Assembly (NCBI GenBank): GCA_001898855.1 | Contig: MKVN01000030.1 | Location: forward strand, 68,479-121,298 | Origin: Micrococcales bacterium 73-13 | GTDB lineage: Bacteria > Actinomycetota > Actinomycetes > Actinomycetales > Microbacteriaceae | Direction of reading: 5' to 3' | DNA: 52,820 nt | Part shown: in pieces, positions 33,431 to 40,507 of the stretch | How positions within the stretch are numbered: position 1 is the first letter of the stretch | Layout: each line of letters opens with the position of its first letter | Notes under the pieces: model-generated | Told to the model about the DNA's origin: nothing | Databases searched by the model: none | What the model saw: only the letters and a program-made list of their open reading frames with translations | Program-made: the position numbers and the translations under genes

Positions 33431-33952
33431 ATGACCACGACGCCTCCGGATTGGTACGACGACGGCTCGGGCCGGCGACGCTGGTGGGACGGCACCCAGT
33501 GGACCGAGCACGTCGAGGCGCCGCAGCCCGCGGCCCCCGCGGTCTACGCCGCGCCGTACCAGCAGCAGGTCCCGCTCGACCAGCCGCTCTACGGCGCGAC
33601 GTTCGGCCAGGCGGTGAGCCGGTTCTGGAGCAAGTACGCGACCTTCGACGGGCGCGCCAGCCGATCCGAGTACTGGTTCGCCTTCCTGTTCTTCATGCTG
33701 CTGTTCTGGGTGCCGCTGCTGAACCTCGCGATGATCATCCCGATGATCGCGGTCGCGGTCCGTCGGCTGCACGACACGAACCGCTCCGGCGCGTTCTACT
33801 TCCTCGGCTTCATCCCGCTCGCGGGCTCGATCATCCTGATCGTGCTGCTCGTGGACGAGCCGGTCCCCGCCGGCGCCCGCTTCGACGCGGCCGCCCGCTA
33901 CGGCTACCGGCCGCCGCCCGGCGCGCAGACGTCGGCACCGCCGCAGTACTGA
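33431..33952 (+). CDS. DUF2510-DUF805 membrane protein
   Basis: A 173-residue protein. An N-terminal DUF2510 module (PPDWYDDGSGRRRWWDGTQW) is followed by a Gln/Pro linker, then a DUF805 membrane domain with KYATFDGRASRSEYWF and the hallmark VAVRRLHDTNRSGAFYF, and about three transmembrane helices. The tail is Pro-rich. The function is unknown; DUF2510 is thought of as an actinobacterial tryptophan-rich surface or protein-binding module. It lies between hisI and trpE with its own leaderless-type promoter. Another DUF2510 protein sits beyond trpA. Confidence 0.85.
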   Translation: MTTTPPDWYDDGSGRRRWWDGTQWTEHVEAPQPAAPAVYAAPYQQQVPLDQPLYGATFGQAVSRFWSKYATFDGRASRSEYWFAFLFFMLLFWVPLLNLAMIIPMIAVAVRRLHDTNRSGAFYFLGFIPLAGSIILIVLLVDEPVPAGARFDAAARYGYRPPPGAQTSAPPQY

Positions 33953-33971
33953 GCAATCCGCGCCGGCGGGG

Positions 33972-33977
33972 GAGAAT
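33972..33977 (+). promoter_or_regulatory. Near-consensus -10 for leaderless trpE
   Basis: GAGAAT ends 6 nt before the trpE GTG at 33984. The same hexamer and spacing occur before fmt. No trp leader peptide with tandem Trp codons is visible in the 31-nt gap. Confidence 0.4.
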
Positions 33978-33983
33978 GGTCGG

Positions 33984-35501
33984 GTGTCCACCACATCCTT
34001 CGCCGACTTCGAGGCGAGCCTCGCCGCCGGCCACCGGGTCATCCCGGTGCTGCGCGAGCGCTTCGCGGACGCCGAGACCCCGGTCGGGATCTACCGGAAG
34101 CTCGGCGCCGGCCGGCCCGGCACCTTCCTCCTGGAGTCCGCGGAGCAGGGCGGCATCTGGTCGCGCTGGTCGTTCGTCGGGGTCGGCGGCTTCGGCGTGC
34201 TCACCCAGGACGAGGGCCGGACGGCCTGGCTGCCAGGAGGGCTCTCCGCGGAGCGGGCGCTCGGCGAAGCCGCGTTCCTCCCGCCGCTGGCGGCGCTGGA
34301 CGCCGTCTTCCGCCGCTGGTCGACCCCGCGCGTGGAGGGGCACCCCCCGCTGACCGGCGGCCTGGTCGGCTTCATCGGCTGGGACGCGGTGCGCCAGCTG
34401 GAGCACCTGCCGCATCAGCCCCCCGTCGAGCACCAGGTGCCCGGCCAGGCCTTCGTGTTCGTCAGCGAGCTCGTCGTGCTCGACCACCGCTACGGCACCG
34501 TCGTGCTCATCGCGAGCGCGCTCGCCGACGAGCCGGGCGCCGACCCGCGGGCGCTCTGGGCCGACGCCCAGGACCGGCTCGACCGGCTCGAGGCCGAGCT
34601 CGCGCGGCCGAGCGCGCCGGACGTGGCGCAGATCGACCTCGCCACGCCGCCGTCGGCGCGGCCGCGCGGCAGCCGCGAGCAGTACGAGGCCGCCGTCGTC
34701 CGCTCGAAGGAGTTCGTCCGCGACGGCGACGTGTTCCAGGTGGTCATCTCGCAGCGCTTCGACGCCGACTGCGCGGCCGACCCGCTCGACGTCTACCGGG
34801 TGCTGCGGGCGCTCAACCCGAGCCCGTACATGTACCTGCTGAGCCTGTCCGACGCCTCTGGGGAGCCGTACGCGATCGTCGGCTCGAGCCCGGAGGCGCT
34901 CGTGAAGGTGACCGCCGGCCACATCACGATGCACCCGATCGCCGGCTCCCGGCCGCGCGGCGAGACGCCGGAGGCGGACGCGGCGCTCGCAGAGGAGCTG
35001 CTCGCCGACCCGAAGGAGCGCGCCGAGCACCTGATGCTGGTCGACCTCGCCAGGAACGACGTGTCGAAGGTCGCGGTGCCCGGCACCGTCGAGGTGACCG
35101 AGTTCATGGTCGTGGAGCGCTTCAGCCACATCATGCACATCGTCTCGACGGTCGAGGGGGAGATGCGCCAGGGCACGACGCCGATCGACGTGTTCCGCGC
35201 GACCTTCCCCGCCGGCACCCTGTCCGGAGCGCCGAAGCCGAGGGCGCTGGAGATCATCGACGAGCTCGAGCCGACCGCCCGCGGGGTCTACGGCGGCGTG
35301 GTCGGCTACTTCGGCCTGGCCGGGGACGCGGACCTCGCGATCGCGATCCGCACGGCGGTGATCCGGGACGGGATCGCGACGGTGCAGGCCGGCGCCGGGC
35401 TCGTCGCCGACTCGGACCCGGAGACCGAGCACCAGGAGACCGTCAACAAGTCCGCCGCGCCGCTGCGGGCGATCGCGATCGCGAACGCGCTGCGGCGGTA
35501 G
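33984..35501 (+). CDS. trpE: Anthranilate synthase component I
   Basis: A 505-residue enzyme converting chorismate to anthranilate with a TrpG glutaminase, which is not encoded here. The feedback tryptophan-binding LLES motif is at residues 49-52. The chorismate-binding domain has GDVFQVVISQRF, ITMHPIAGSRPRG, LMLVDLARNDVSKV and TFPAGTLSGAPKPRA. The start is GTG, probably leaderless. A 57-codon gene follows after 5 nt. Confidence 0.96.
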   Translation: MSTTSFADFEASLAAGHRVIPVLRERFADAETPVGIYRKLGAGRPGTFLLESAEQGGIWSRWSFVGVGGFGVLTQDEGRTAWLPGGLSAERALGEAAFLPPLAALDAVFRRWSTPRVEGHPPLTGGLVGFIGWDAVRQLEHLPHQPPVEHQVPGQAFVFVSELVVLDHRYGTVVLIASALADEPGADPRALWADAQDRLDRLEAELARPSAPDVAQIDLATPPSARPRGSREQYEAAVVRSKEFVRDGDVFQVVISQRFDADCAADPLDVYRVLRALNPSPYMYLLSLSDASGEPYAIVGSSPEALVKVTAGHITMHPIAGSRPRGETPEADAALAEELLADPKERAEHLMLVDLARNDVSKVAVPGTVEVTEFMVVERFSHIMHIVSTVEGEMRQGTTPIDVFRATFPAGTLSGAPKPRALEIIDELEPTARGVYGGVVGYFGLAGDADLAIAIRTAVIRDGIATVQAGAGLVADSDPETEHQETVNKSAAPLRAIAIANALRR

Positions 35502-35506
35502 GCCCC

Positions 35507-35680
35507 GTGGACCTCTGGTTCGTCATCGCGGCGCCGATCGTCGTCGCCGTGTTCCTCGGCTGGTACCTGTGGGCCTCGGCGCGGCGCCGCAGGACGGTGC
35601 GCGAGCAGCACGGCGTCGACCCGCGGGACACCTGGGACGCGCTGTCGGCGGGCGAGGACCCGACCGACGACGCCCGCTAG
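35507..35680 (+). CDS. 57-residue single-helix membrane protein in the trp cluster
   Basis: A short frame starting at GTG 35507, 5 nt after trpE. It has a hydrophobic helix (LWFVIAAPIVVAVFLGWYLW), a basic stop-transfer patch (ARRRRTVRE) and an acidic tail ending GEDPTDDAR. The clean topology, tight spacing and codon use support a real gene. It could replace the tryptophan-associated membrane protein seen in other actinobacterial trp operons, but there is no sequence proof. Its TAG stop forms the start of a TAGACT hexamer for the next gene. Confidence 0.6.
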   Translation: MDLWFVIAAPIVVAVFLGWYLWASARRRRTVREQHGVDPRDTWDALSAGEDPTDDAR

Positions 35681-35683
35681 ACT
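35678..35683 (+). promoter_or_regulatory. -10 hexamer overlapping a stop codon, for the HGxxPAAW gene
   Basis: TAGACT, whose TAG is the preceding gene's stop codon, ends 7 nt before the ATG at 35691. This implies a second, internal leaderless promoter feeding trpC, trpB and trpA. Confidence 0.5.
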
Positions 35684-35690
35684 CGCTGCC

Positions 35691-35933
35691 ATGACCGACG
35701 AAGTGCACGACCCCGGCCACGGCAACTCGCCGGCCGCCTGGACCGCCGTCATCATCATCCTGGTGGCGTTCATCATCGGGACCTTCGCGTTCTGGTTCGA
35801 GGCGCAGGGCCTCGGCACGCTGTGGCTGGTCTGGGCCTCCGCGGGCCTGCTCGTCGTCGGGCTCATCGTCGGCGGCATCATGAAGGCCGCCGGCTACGGC
35901 GTCGGCGGCGCCAAGGTCAAGTCGAAGCACTGA
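35691..35933 (+). CDS. HGxxPAAW-family small membrane protein
   Basis: An 80-residue protein with the family motif HGNSPAAW at residues 10-17, right before the first of two transmembrane helices (about 17-36 and 43-66), and a Lys-rich end. Family members occur in actinobacterial trp operons between trpE and trpC. The function is unknown. It ends 1 nt before the trpC start. Confidence 0.85.
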   Translation: MTDEVHDPGHGNSPAAWTAVIIILVAFIIGTFAFWFEAQGLGTLWLVWASAGLLVVGLIVGGIMKAAGYGVGGAKVKSKH

Positions 35934-35934
35934 G

Positions 35935-36720
35935 ATGCGCTCCGGCCTCCTCGCCGAGCTGATGGCGGGTGCGCTCGAGGACGCCGCGGCGCGCGCGCAG
36001 CGGCTCCCGGCGCGCACGCTCGAGGCGCAGGCGATCGCCGCGCCCGCGCCGCGGGACGCGCTCGCCGCGCTCGCGCCGCGCGACGCCGTGCACGTCATCG
36101 CGGAGATCAAGCGCGCCAGCCCGAGCCGGGGCGCACTCGCCGAGATCCCCGACCCGACGGAGCTCGCCCGCGCCTACGAGGCCGGCGGCGCCTCCGCGAT
36201 CAGCGTCCTGACCGAGGGCCGACGCTTCGGCGGCTCGCTCTCCGACCTGCGCGCCGTCCGGGAGGCGGTCGGCCTGCCGGTGCTCCGGAAGGACTTCATC
36301 GGCAACGAGTACCAGATCCTCGAGGCGCGCGCCGCCGGCGCCGACCTCGTGCTGCTCATCGTCGCCGCCCTCGACCAGCCGGTGCTCGCCCGGCTGCACG
36401 CCTTCATCGGCGAACTCGGCATGACGCCGCTCGTCGAGGCGCACGACGCCGAGGAGCTCGACCGTGCGGGCGAGGTCGGGGCCCGCCTGGTCGGCGTCAA
36501 CGCGCGGGACCTGACGACGTTCGAGCTCGATCCGGAGCTGTTCGGCCGGCTCGCGGACGACTTCCCGCCGGACGCGATCCGCGTCGCGGAGTCGGCGGTG
36601 CGGACCGCGCAGGACGTCGCCCGCTACCGGGCCGACGGCGCCGACGCGGTGCTGGTCGGCGAGGCCCTGGTCACCGGCGGCGACCCCGCGACGGCCGTCC
36701 GATCGTTCCTGGAGGGATGA
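35935..36720 (+). CDS. trpC: Indole-3-glycerol phosphate synthase
   Basis: A 261-residue TIM barrel closing CdRP to IGP. Catalytic Lys residues are in [13 protein letters not shown] and [12 protein letters not shown], with [14 protein letters not shown] between. The Glu of [18 protein letters not shown] and VAESAVRT are also kept. It is not fused to TrpF. It is 1 nt after the HGxxPAAW gene and 1 nt before trpB, so it is clearly co-transcribed. Confidence 0.96.
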   Translation: MRSGLLAELMAGALEDAAARAQRLPARTLEAQAIAAPAPRDALAALAPRDAVHVIAEIKRASPSRGALAEIPDPTELARAYEAGGASAISVLTEGRRFGGSLSDLRAVREAVGLPVLRKDFIGNEYQILEARAAGADLVLLIVAALDQPVLARLHAFIGELGMTPLVEAHDAEELDRAGEVGARLVGVNARDLTTFELDPELFGRLADDFPPDAIRVAESAVRTAQDVARYRADGADAVLVGEALVTGGDPATAVRSFLEG

Positions 36721-36721
36721 G

Positions 36722-37930
36722 ATGGGACTTCGAGACGAGCGCGGCCCGTTCTTCGGCGAGTACGGCGGACGCTACATGCCGGAGAGCCTGATCGCCGCGA
36801 TCGACGAGCTCACCGCCGCCTACGAGGCGATGCGCCTCGACCCGGCCGCCCAGGCCGAGCTCGCCGAGCTGCACGCGAGCTACAGCGGCCGCCCCTCGAT
36901 CATCACCGAGGTCCCCCGCTTCGCCGAGCACGCCGGCGGCGCGCGGATCATCCTGAAGCGCGAGGACCTCAACCACACCGGCTCGCACAAGATCAACAAC
37001 GTGCTCGGCCAGGCGCTGCTGACCCGGCGCCTCGGCAAGACCCGCGTGATCGCCGAGACGGGTGCCGGCCAGCACGGCGTCGCGACGGCGACCGCCGCGG
37101 CCCTGTTCGGCTTCGACTGCACGATCTACATGGGCGAGGTCGACACGCAGCGCCAGGCGCTGAACGTCGCGCGGATGCGCCTGCTCGGCGCCGAGGTGGT
37201 GCCGGTGACCACCGGCAGCCGGACGCTCAAGGACGCGATCAACGAGGCCTACCGGGACTGGGTCGCGAGCGTCGAGGCGACGAACTACATCTTCGGCACC
37301 GCGGCCGGCCCGCATCCGTTCCCGGCGATGGTCCGCGACTTCCAGAAGATCATCGGCGAGGAGGCCCGCGAGCAGGTGCTCGGGCTGACCGGCCGGCTCC
37401 CGGACGCCGTCGTCGCCTGCGTCGGCGGGGGATCGAACGCGATCGGCATCTTCGACGCCTTCCTCGACGACCCCGGCGTGCGGCTGATCGGCTACGAGGC
37501 GGCGGGGGAGGGCGTCGACACCGAGCGGCACGCCGCCTCCATCGAGCGCGGCCGGCCCGGCGTGCTGCACGGCGCGCGGACCTACGTGCTCCAGGACGAG
37601 GACGGCCAGACGATCGAGTCGCACTCGATCAGCGCCGGCCTCGACTACCCGGGCGTGGGCCCCGAGCACGCCTGGCTCGCCGACATCGGCCGCGCCGAGT
37701 ACCTGCCGGCGACCGACACCGAGGCGATGGACGCGCTGCGCCTGCTCTCGCGCACCGAGGGCATCATCCCGGCGATCGAGTCGGCGCACGCGCTCGCCGG
37801 GGCGATGCGCCTCGGCCGGGAGCTCGGCCCGGACTCGATCATCCTGGTGAGCCTCTCCGGTCGCGGCGACAAGGACATGACCACCGCCGGCCGATGGTTC
37901 GGCCTGTTCGACGAGGGGGCCGTCGGATGA
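36722..37930 (+). CDS. trpB: Tryptophan synthase beta chain
   Basis: A 402-residue PLP enzyme condensing indole and serine. The PLP lysine is in HTGSHKINN, preceded by [22 protein letters not shown] and the phosphate-binding GGGSNAIG are clear, and it ends with [16 protein letters not shown] upstream of the ATG. The stop overlaps trpA (ATGA), the usual coupling for the alpha2-beta2 complex. Confidence 0.97.
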   Translation: MGLRDERGPFFGEYGGRYMPESLIAAIDELTAAYEAMRLDPAAQAELAELHASYSGRPSIITEVPRFAEHAGGARIILKREDLNHTGSHKINNVLGQALLTRRLGKTRVIAETGAGQHGVATATAAALFGFDCTIYMGEVDTQRQALNVARMRLLGAEVVPVTTGSRTLKDAINEAYRDWVASVEATNYIFGTAAGPHPFPAMVRDFQKIIGEEAREQVLGLTGRLPDAVVACVGGGSNAIGIFDAFLDDPGVRLIGYEAAGEGVDTERHAASIERGRPGVLHGARTYVLQDEDGQTIESHSISAGLDYPGVGPEHAWLADIGRAEYLPATDTEAMDALRLLSRTEGIIPAIESAHALAGAMRLGRELGPDSIILVSLSGRGDKDMTTAGRWFGLFDEGAVG

Positions 37931-38664
37931 CATCGCCGCGAGAGCTGGTCGGCTACCTCCCGGTCGGCTTCCCCGATCTGCAGGGCAGCGTCGACGCCGC
38001 CGTCGCGCTGCTGGAGCACGGGGTCACCGCGCTGGAGCTCGGGATCCCGTACTCCGATCCGGTGATGGACGGCCCGGTCATCCAGGAGGCGACCAACGCG
38101 GCGCTGGAAGCCGGGTTCCGCATCCCGATGGTGTTCGAGGCGGTCGCCGCGATCCGCGAGCGCTCGACCGCGCCGGTCTACGTCATGACCTACTGGAACC
38201 CGGTGCTGCAGCACGGCGTCGACCGCTTCGCGGACGAGCTCGCCGCCGCCGGCGGCACCGGGCTGATCACCCCGGACATCACGCCCGACGCCGCGGCCGA
38301 CTGGATCGCCACCAGCGACCGGACGGGCCTCGACCGGGTGTTCCTGGCGGCGCCGACCTCGACCGACGAGCGCCTGCGGCTGATCGCCTCGGCCAGCCGA
38401 GGCTGGGTGTACGCGGTCAGCACGATGGGGGTGACCGGCGCGCGCGAGGACCTCGACGCGGCGGCCAGGGCGCTCGTGCCGCGGATCCGAGCCGCGGGCG
38501 GCGAGCGCGTCTACGTCGGCATCGGCATCTCGACCCGGCCGCAGGTCGAGGAGGTCTGGGGCTACGCGGACGGTGCGATCGTCGGCTCGGCGATCGTGCG
38601 CGCCATCCGGCGCGACGGGGCGGCGGGCGCCGCCGGGATCGCCGCGGAGCTCAGCGGACGCTGA
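37927..38664 (+). CDS. trpA: Tryptophan synthase alpha chain
   Basis: A 245-residue TIM barrel cleaving IGP to indole. The catalytic Glu is in [11 protein letters not shown] and the Asp in [19 protein letters not shown] is the phosphate loop. The N-terminus is short: the first barrel strand [11 protein letters not shown] starts at residue 7, where most homologues carry about 15 more residues of helix. The start is fixed by the ATGA overlap with trpB; a GTG at 37894 would add only 11 residues that look like frame-shifted trpB. The 3' end overlaps the convergent gene by 14 nt. Confidence 0.94.
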   Translation: MTSPRELVGYLPVGFPDLQGSVDAAVALLEHGVTALELGIPYSDPVMDGPVIQEATNAALEAGFRIPMVFEAVAAIRERSTAPVYVMTYWNPVLQHGVDRFADELAAAGGTGLITPDITPDAAADWIATSDRTGLDRVFLAAPTSTDERLRLIASASRGWVYAVSTMGVTGAREDLDAAARALVPRIRAAGGERVYVGIGISTRPQVEEVWGYADGAIVGSAIVRAIRRDGAAGAAGIAAELSGR

Positions 38665-39358
38665 GCGCCGCGGACGCGATCGACTCGAACGAGTGCATGC
38701 TCGTCGAGATCGACTCGAACACGCTCCCGAGCAGCAGCACCGACCAGATCAGCCCGCCGACGAACACCGCCGCCATGATCGCGATCATCGCCCACATCGG
38801 CGCCCAGCCGCTGCCGGTGCGGCGCCGGACGATGACCGAGCGTCCGATCACGTAGACGAGCGCGCCGCCGCCCACGAGCGCGAAGAACGCGTACGCCCAG
38901 TGGAACGGGCGCACCACGCCGCGCCGCCCGAGCTCGCGCCAGTCCAGCCAGGCGAACACGATGCCGGCGGCGACGAGCAGCCAGCCGACCGCGACGACGA
39001 CGAACACCGTCGCGAGCACCCCGCCGGTCATGCGGAGCACCTCGCCGGCGATCTCCGGCCCCATCGTGCCGCGGGGGGCGCGCACCGCCTCCCCGAGGAT
39101 CGAGCCGACGAAGGAGGGATAGACATGACCGAACTGCACCAGGAACGGCACCGTCAGCAGCGCCTGCAGGCCGTAGCCGGCGACGATCAGCCAGATCCAG
39201 ACGGTGTGCGGGCTGGTGCCGTCCGGGGCGCGCGGCGGCTCCGGCGGCCGGACCGGGGCCGCGGCGGCGCGCGCCTCGCTCCAGCGGACCCCGTCCCACC
39301 AGCGCTGGCCGGGGACGCCGGCGGGGTCCGGGTACCAGCCGGGAGGGACGGCGCTCAT
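38651..39358 (-). CDS. DUF2510 membrane protein, function unknown
   Basis: A 235-residue protein opening with a DUF2510 module (PPGWYPDPAG, then RWWDGVRWSE), a Pro-rich linker, and four or five transmembrane helices (from about residue 52). I recognise no catalytic motif. It converges on trpA with a 14-nt overlap of the two 3' ends and diverges from lgt across 59 nt. TATGGT 6 nt before its ATG suggests leaderless expression. Confidence 0.85.
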   Translation of the reverse strand: MSAVPPGWYPDPAGVPGQRWWDGVRWSEARAAAAPVRPPEPPRAPDGTSPHTVWIWLIVAGYGLQALLTVPFLVQFGHVYPSFVGSILGEAVRAPRGTMGPEIAGEVLRMTGGVLATVFVVVAVGWLLVAAGIVFAWLDWRELGRRGVVRPFHWAYAFFALVGGGALVYVIGRSVIVRRRTGSGWAPMWAMIAIMAAVFVGGLIWSVLLLGSVFESISTSMHSFESIASAALSVR

Positions 39359-39364
39359 GCCTCG

Positions 39365-39370
39365 ACCATA
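39365..39370 (-). promoter_or_regulatory. -10 hexamer for the DUF2510 gene
   Basis: On the minus strand TATGGT ends 6 nt before the ATG at 39358. It lies in the 59-nt divergent region shared with lgt. Confidence 0.5.
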
Positions 39371-39405
39371 ATCGAGCCGCGCGGCGCCTGTCAGCCCCGC
39401 GCGGA

Positions 39406-39411
39406 TAGACT
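39406..39411 (+). promoter_or_regulatory. -10 hexamer for leaderless lgt
   Basis: TAGACT ends exactly 6 nt before the lgt GTG at 39418, with no Shine-Dalgarno. Confidence 0.55.
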
Positions 39412-39417
39412 CTCCCG

Positions 39418-40392
39418 GTGACCCTCGCGAGCGTGCTGCCCCTCAGCATCCCGAGCCCGCCCACCGAGTGGCAGATCCCGATCAGCATCCCGATCGGGCA
39501 ATGGCTGCCGTTCCTCGGCTCCGGCACGGTCATCAGCATCCACATGTACGCGCTGTGCATCCTGGCGGGGATCGTGGCGGCGATCTGGCTGACCGAGGCG
39601 CGGCTGCGCCGGCGGGGCGTGGAGCCGTGGGCGATCATCGACATCGTCATCTGGGCGGTGCCGCTCGGCATCGTCGGCGCGCGCGCCTGGCACGTGCTCA
39701 CCCACCCCACCGACTTCTTCTACCCGGGCGCCGACCCGTGGGCGGTCATCCGGATCTGGGACGGCGGCGGCGCCATCTTCGGCGCGCTCGTGCTCGGCGG
39801 CGTCGGCGCGTTCATCGGCTGCCGGATGAGCGGCATCCGCTTCCTGAGCTTCGCCGACGCCCTCGCGCCCGGCCTGCTCATCGCGCAGGCGCTGGGGCGC
39901 TTCGGCAACTGGTTCAACCACGAGCTGTTCGGCATCCCGACGACCCTGCCGTGGGGCCTGGAGATCGACGCGTCGAACCCGGCGTACCCGGTCGGCTTCC
40001 CGGAGGGCGTGCTGTTCACCCCGACGTTCCTCTACGAGATGATCTGGAACCTCGTCGGGGCTGCCGCGCTGCTGCTGCTCGAGCGGAGGCTCCGGCTGCA
40101 GTGGGGCCGGGTGTTCGCGCTCTACCTGGTCTGGTACGGCATCGGACGGTCCTGGCTGGAGGCGATCCGCCTGGACCCGAGCGAGATCGTGCTCGGCCTG
40201 CGCATCAACGACTGGGGCGCCATCGCGGCGATCCTGCTCGGCGTCGTGATCTGGATCACGCAGTCGATCCGCCACACCGGGCGCGAGGCGAGCCCCTACC
40301 GGCCCGGGCGCGAATGGCGAGGGAAGGACGCTGGGGTAGAATCCGAGGACACGTATTCGGACGCCGATTTCGCGCCGACCACCGCGAAGTAG
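39418..40392 (+). CDS. lgt: Prolipoprotein diacylglyceryl transferase
   Basis: A 324-residue inner-membrane enzyme that attaches diacylglycerol to the lipobox Cys of preprolipoproteins. Seven or so transmembrane helices begin near residue 41. The Lgt signature [16 protein letters not shown] is intact, as are an Arg in VGARAWHV and the late [10 protein letters not shown]. The C-terminal tail after about residue 285 is charged and variable. One likely substrate, a lipoprotein with an LAAC lipobox, is encoded downstream at 48042. GTG start, probably leaderless. Confidence 0.95.
   Translation: MTLASVLPLSIPSPPTEWQIPISIPIGQWLPFLGSGTVISIHMYALCILAGIVAAIWLTEARLRRRGVEPWAIIDIVIWAVPLGIVGARAWHVLTHPTDFFYPGADPWAVIRIWDGGGAIFGALVLGGVGAFIGCRMSGIRFLSFADALAPGLLIAQALGRFGNWFNHELFGIPTTLPWGLEIDASNPAYPVGFPEGVLFTPTFLYEMIWNLVGAAALLLLERRLRLQWGRVFALYLVWYGIGRSWLEAIRLDPSEIVLGLRINDWGAIAAILLGVVIWITQSIRHTGREASPYRPGREWRGKDAGVESEDTYSDADFAPTTAK
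40337..40342 (+). promoter_or_regulatory. -10 hexamer for gltB inside the lgt 3' end
   Basis: TAGAAT lies in the last codons of lgt. A start near 40350 gives a leader of roughly 160 nt before the gltB ATG. Confidence 0.45.
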
Positions 40393-40411
40393 GACGGCCC
40401 GCCACAAGCGG

Positions 40412-40440
40412 GGCCGGAATCTGGCGGGAGGCGTCCGGCC
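40412..40440 (+). promoter_or_regulatory. Hairpin in the gltB leader
   Basis: GGCCGGA (40412-40418) pairs perfectly with TCCGGCC (40434-40440) around a 15-nt GGC/GGG-rich loop, 67 nt before the gltB start. It could be a cis-regulatory RNA element, a terminator for lgt, or chance. I do not recognise a known riboswitch class. Confidence 0.35.
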
Positions 40441-40507
40441 ACCCGATTTCCACCTCCATGGGTCAGTGCCGCCCCATCCCAGTTCCCCAGTCGTGAGGAC
40501 GGTTGCC

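Noticed and set aside
33953..33983. Trp attenuator leader peptide before trpE
   Set aside because: The 31-nt gap has no short frame with tandem Trp codons and no terminator; trpE appears leaderless.
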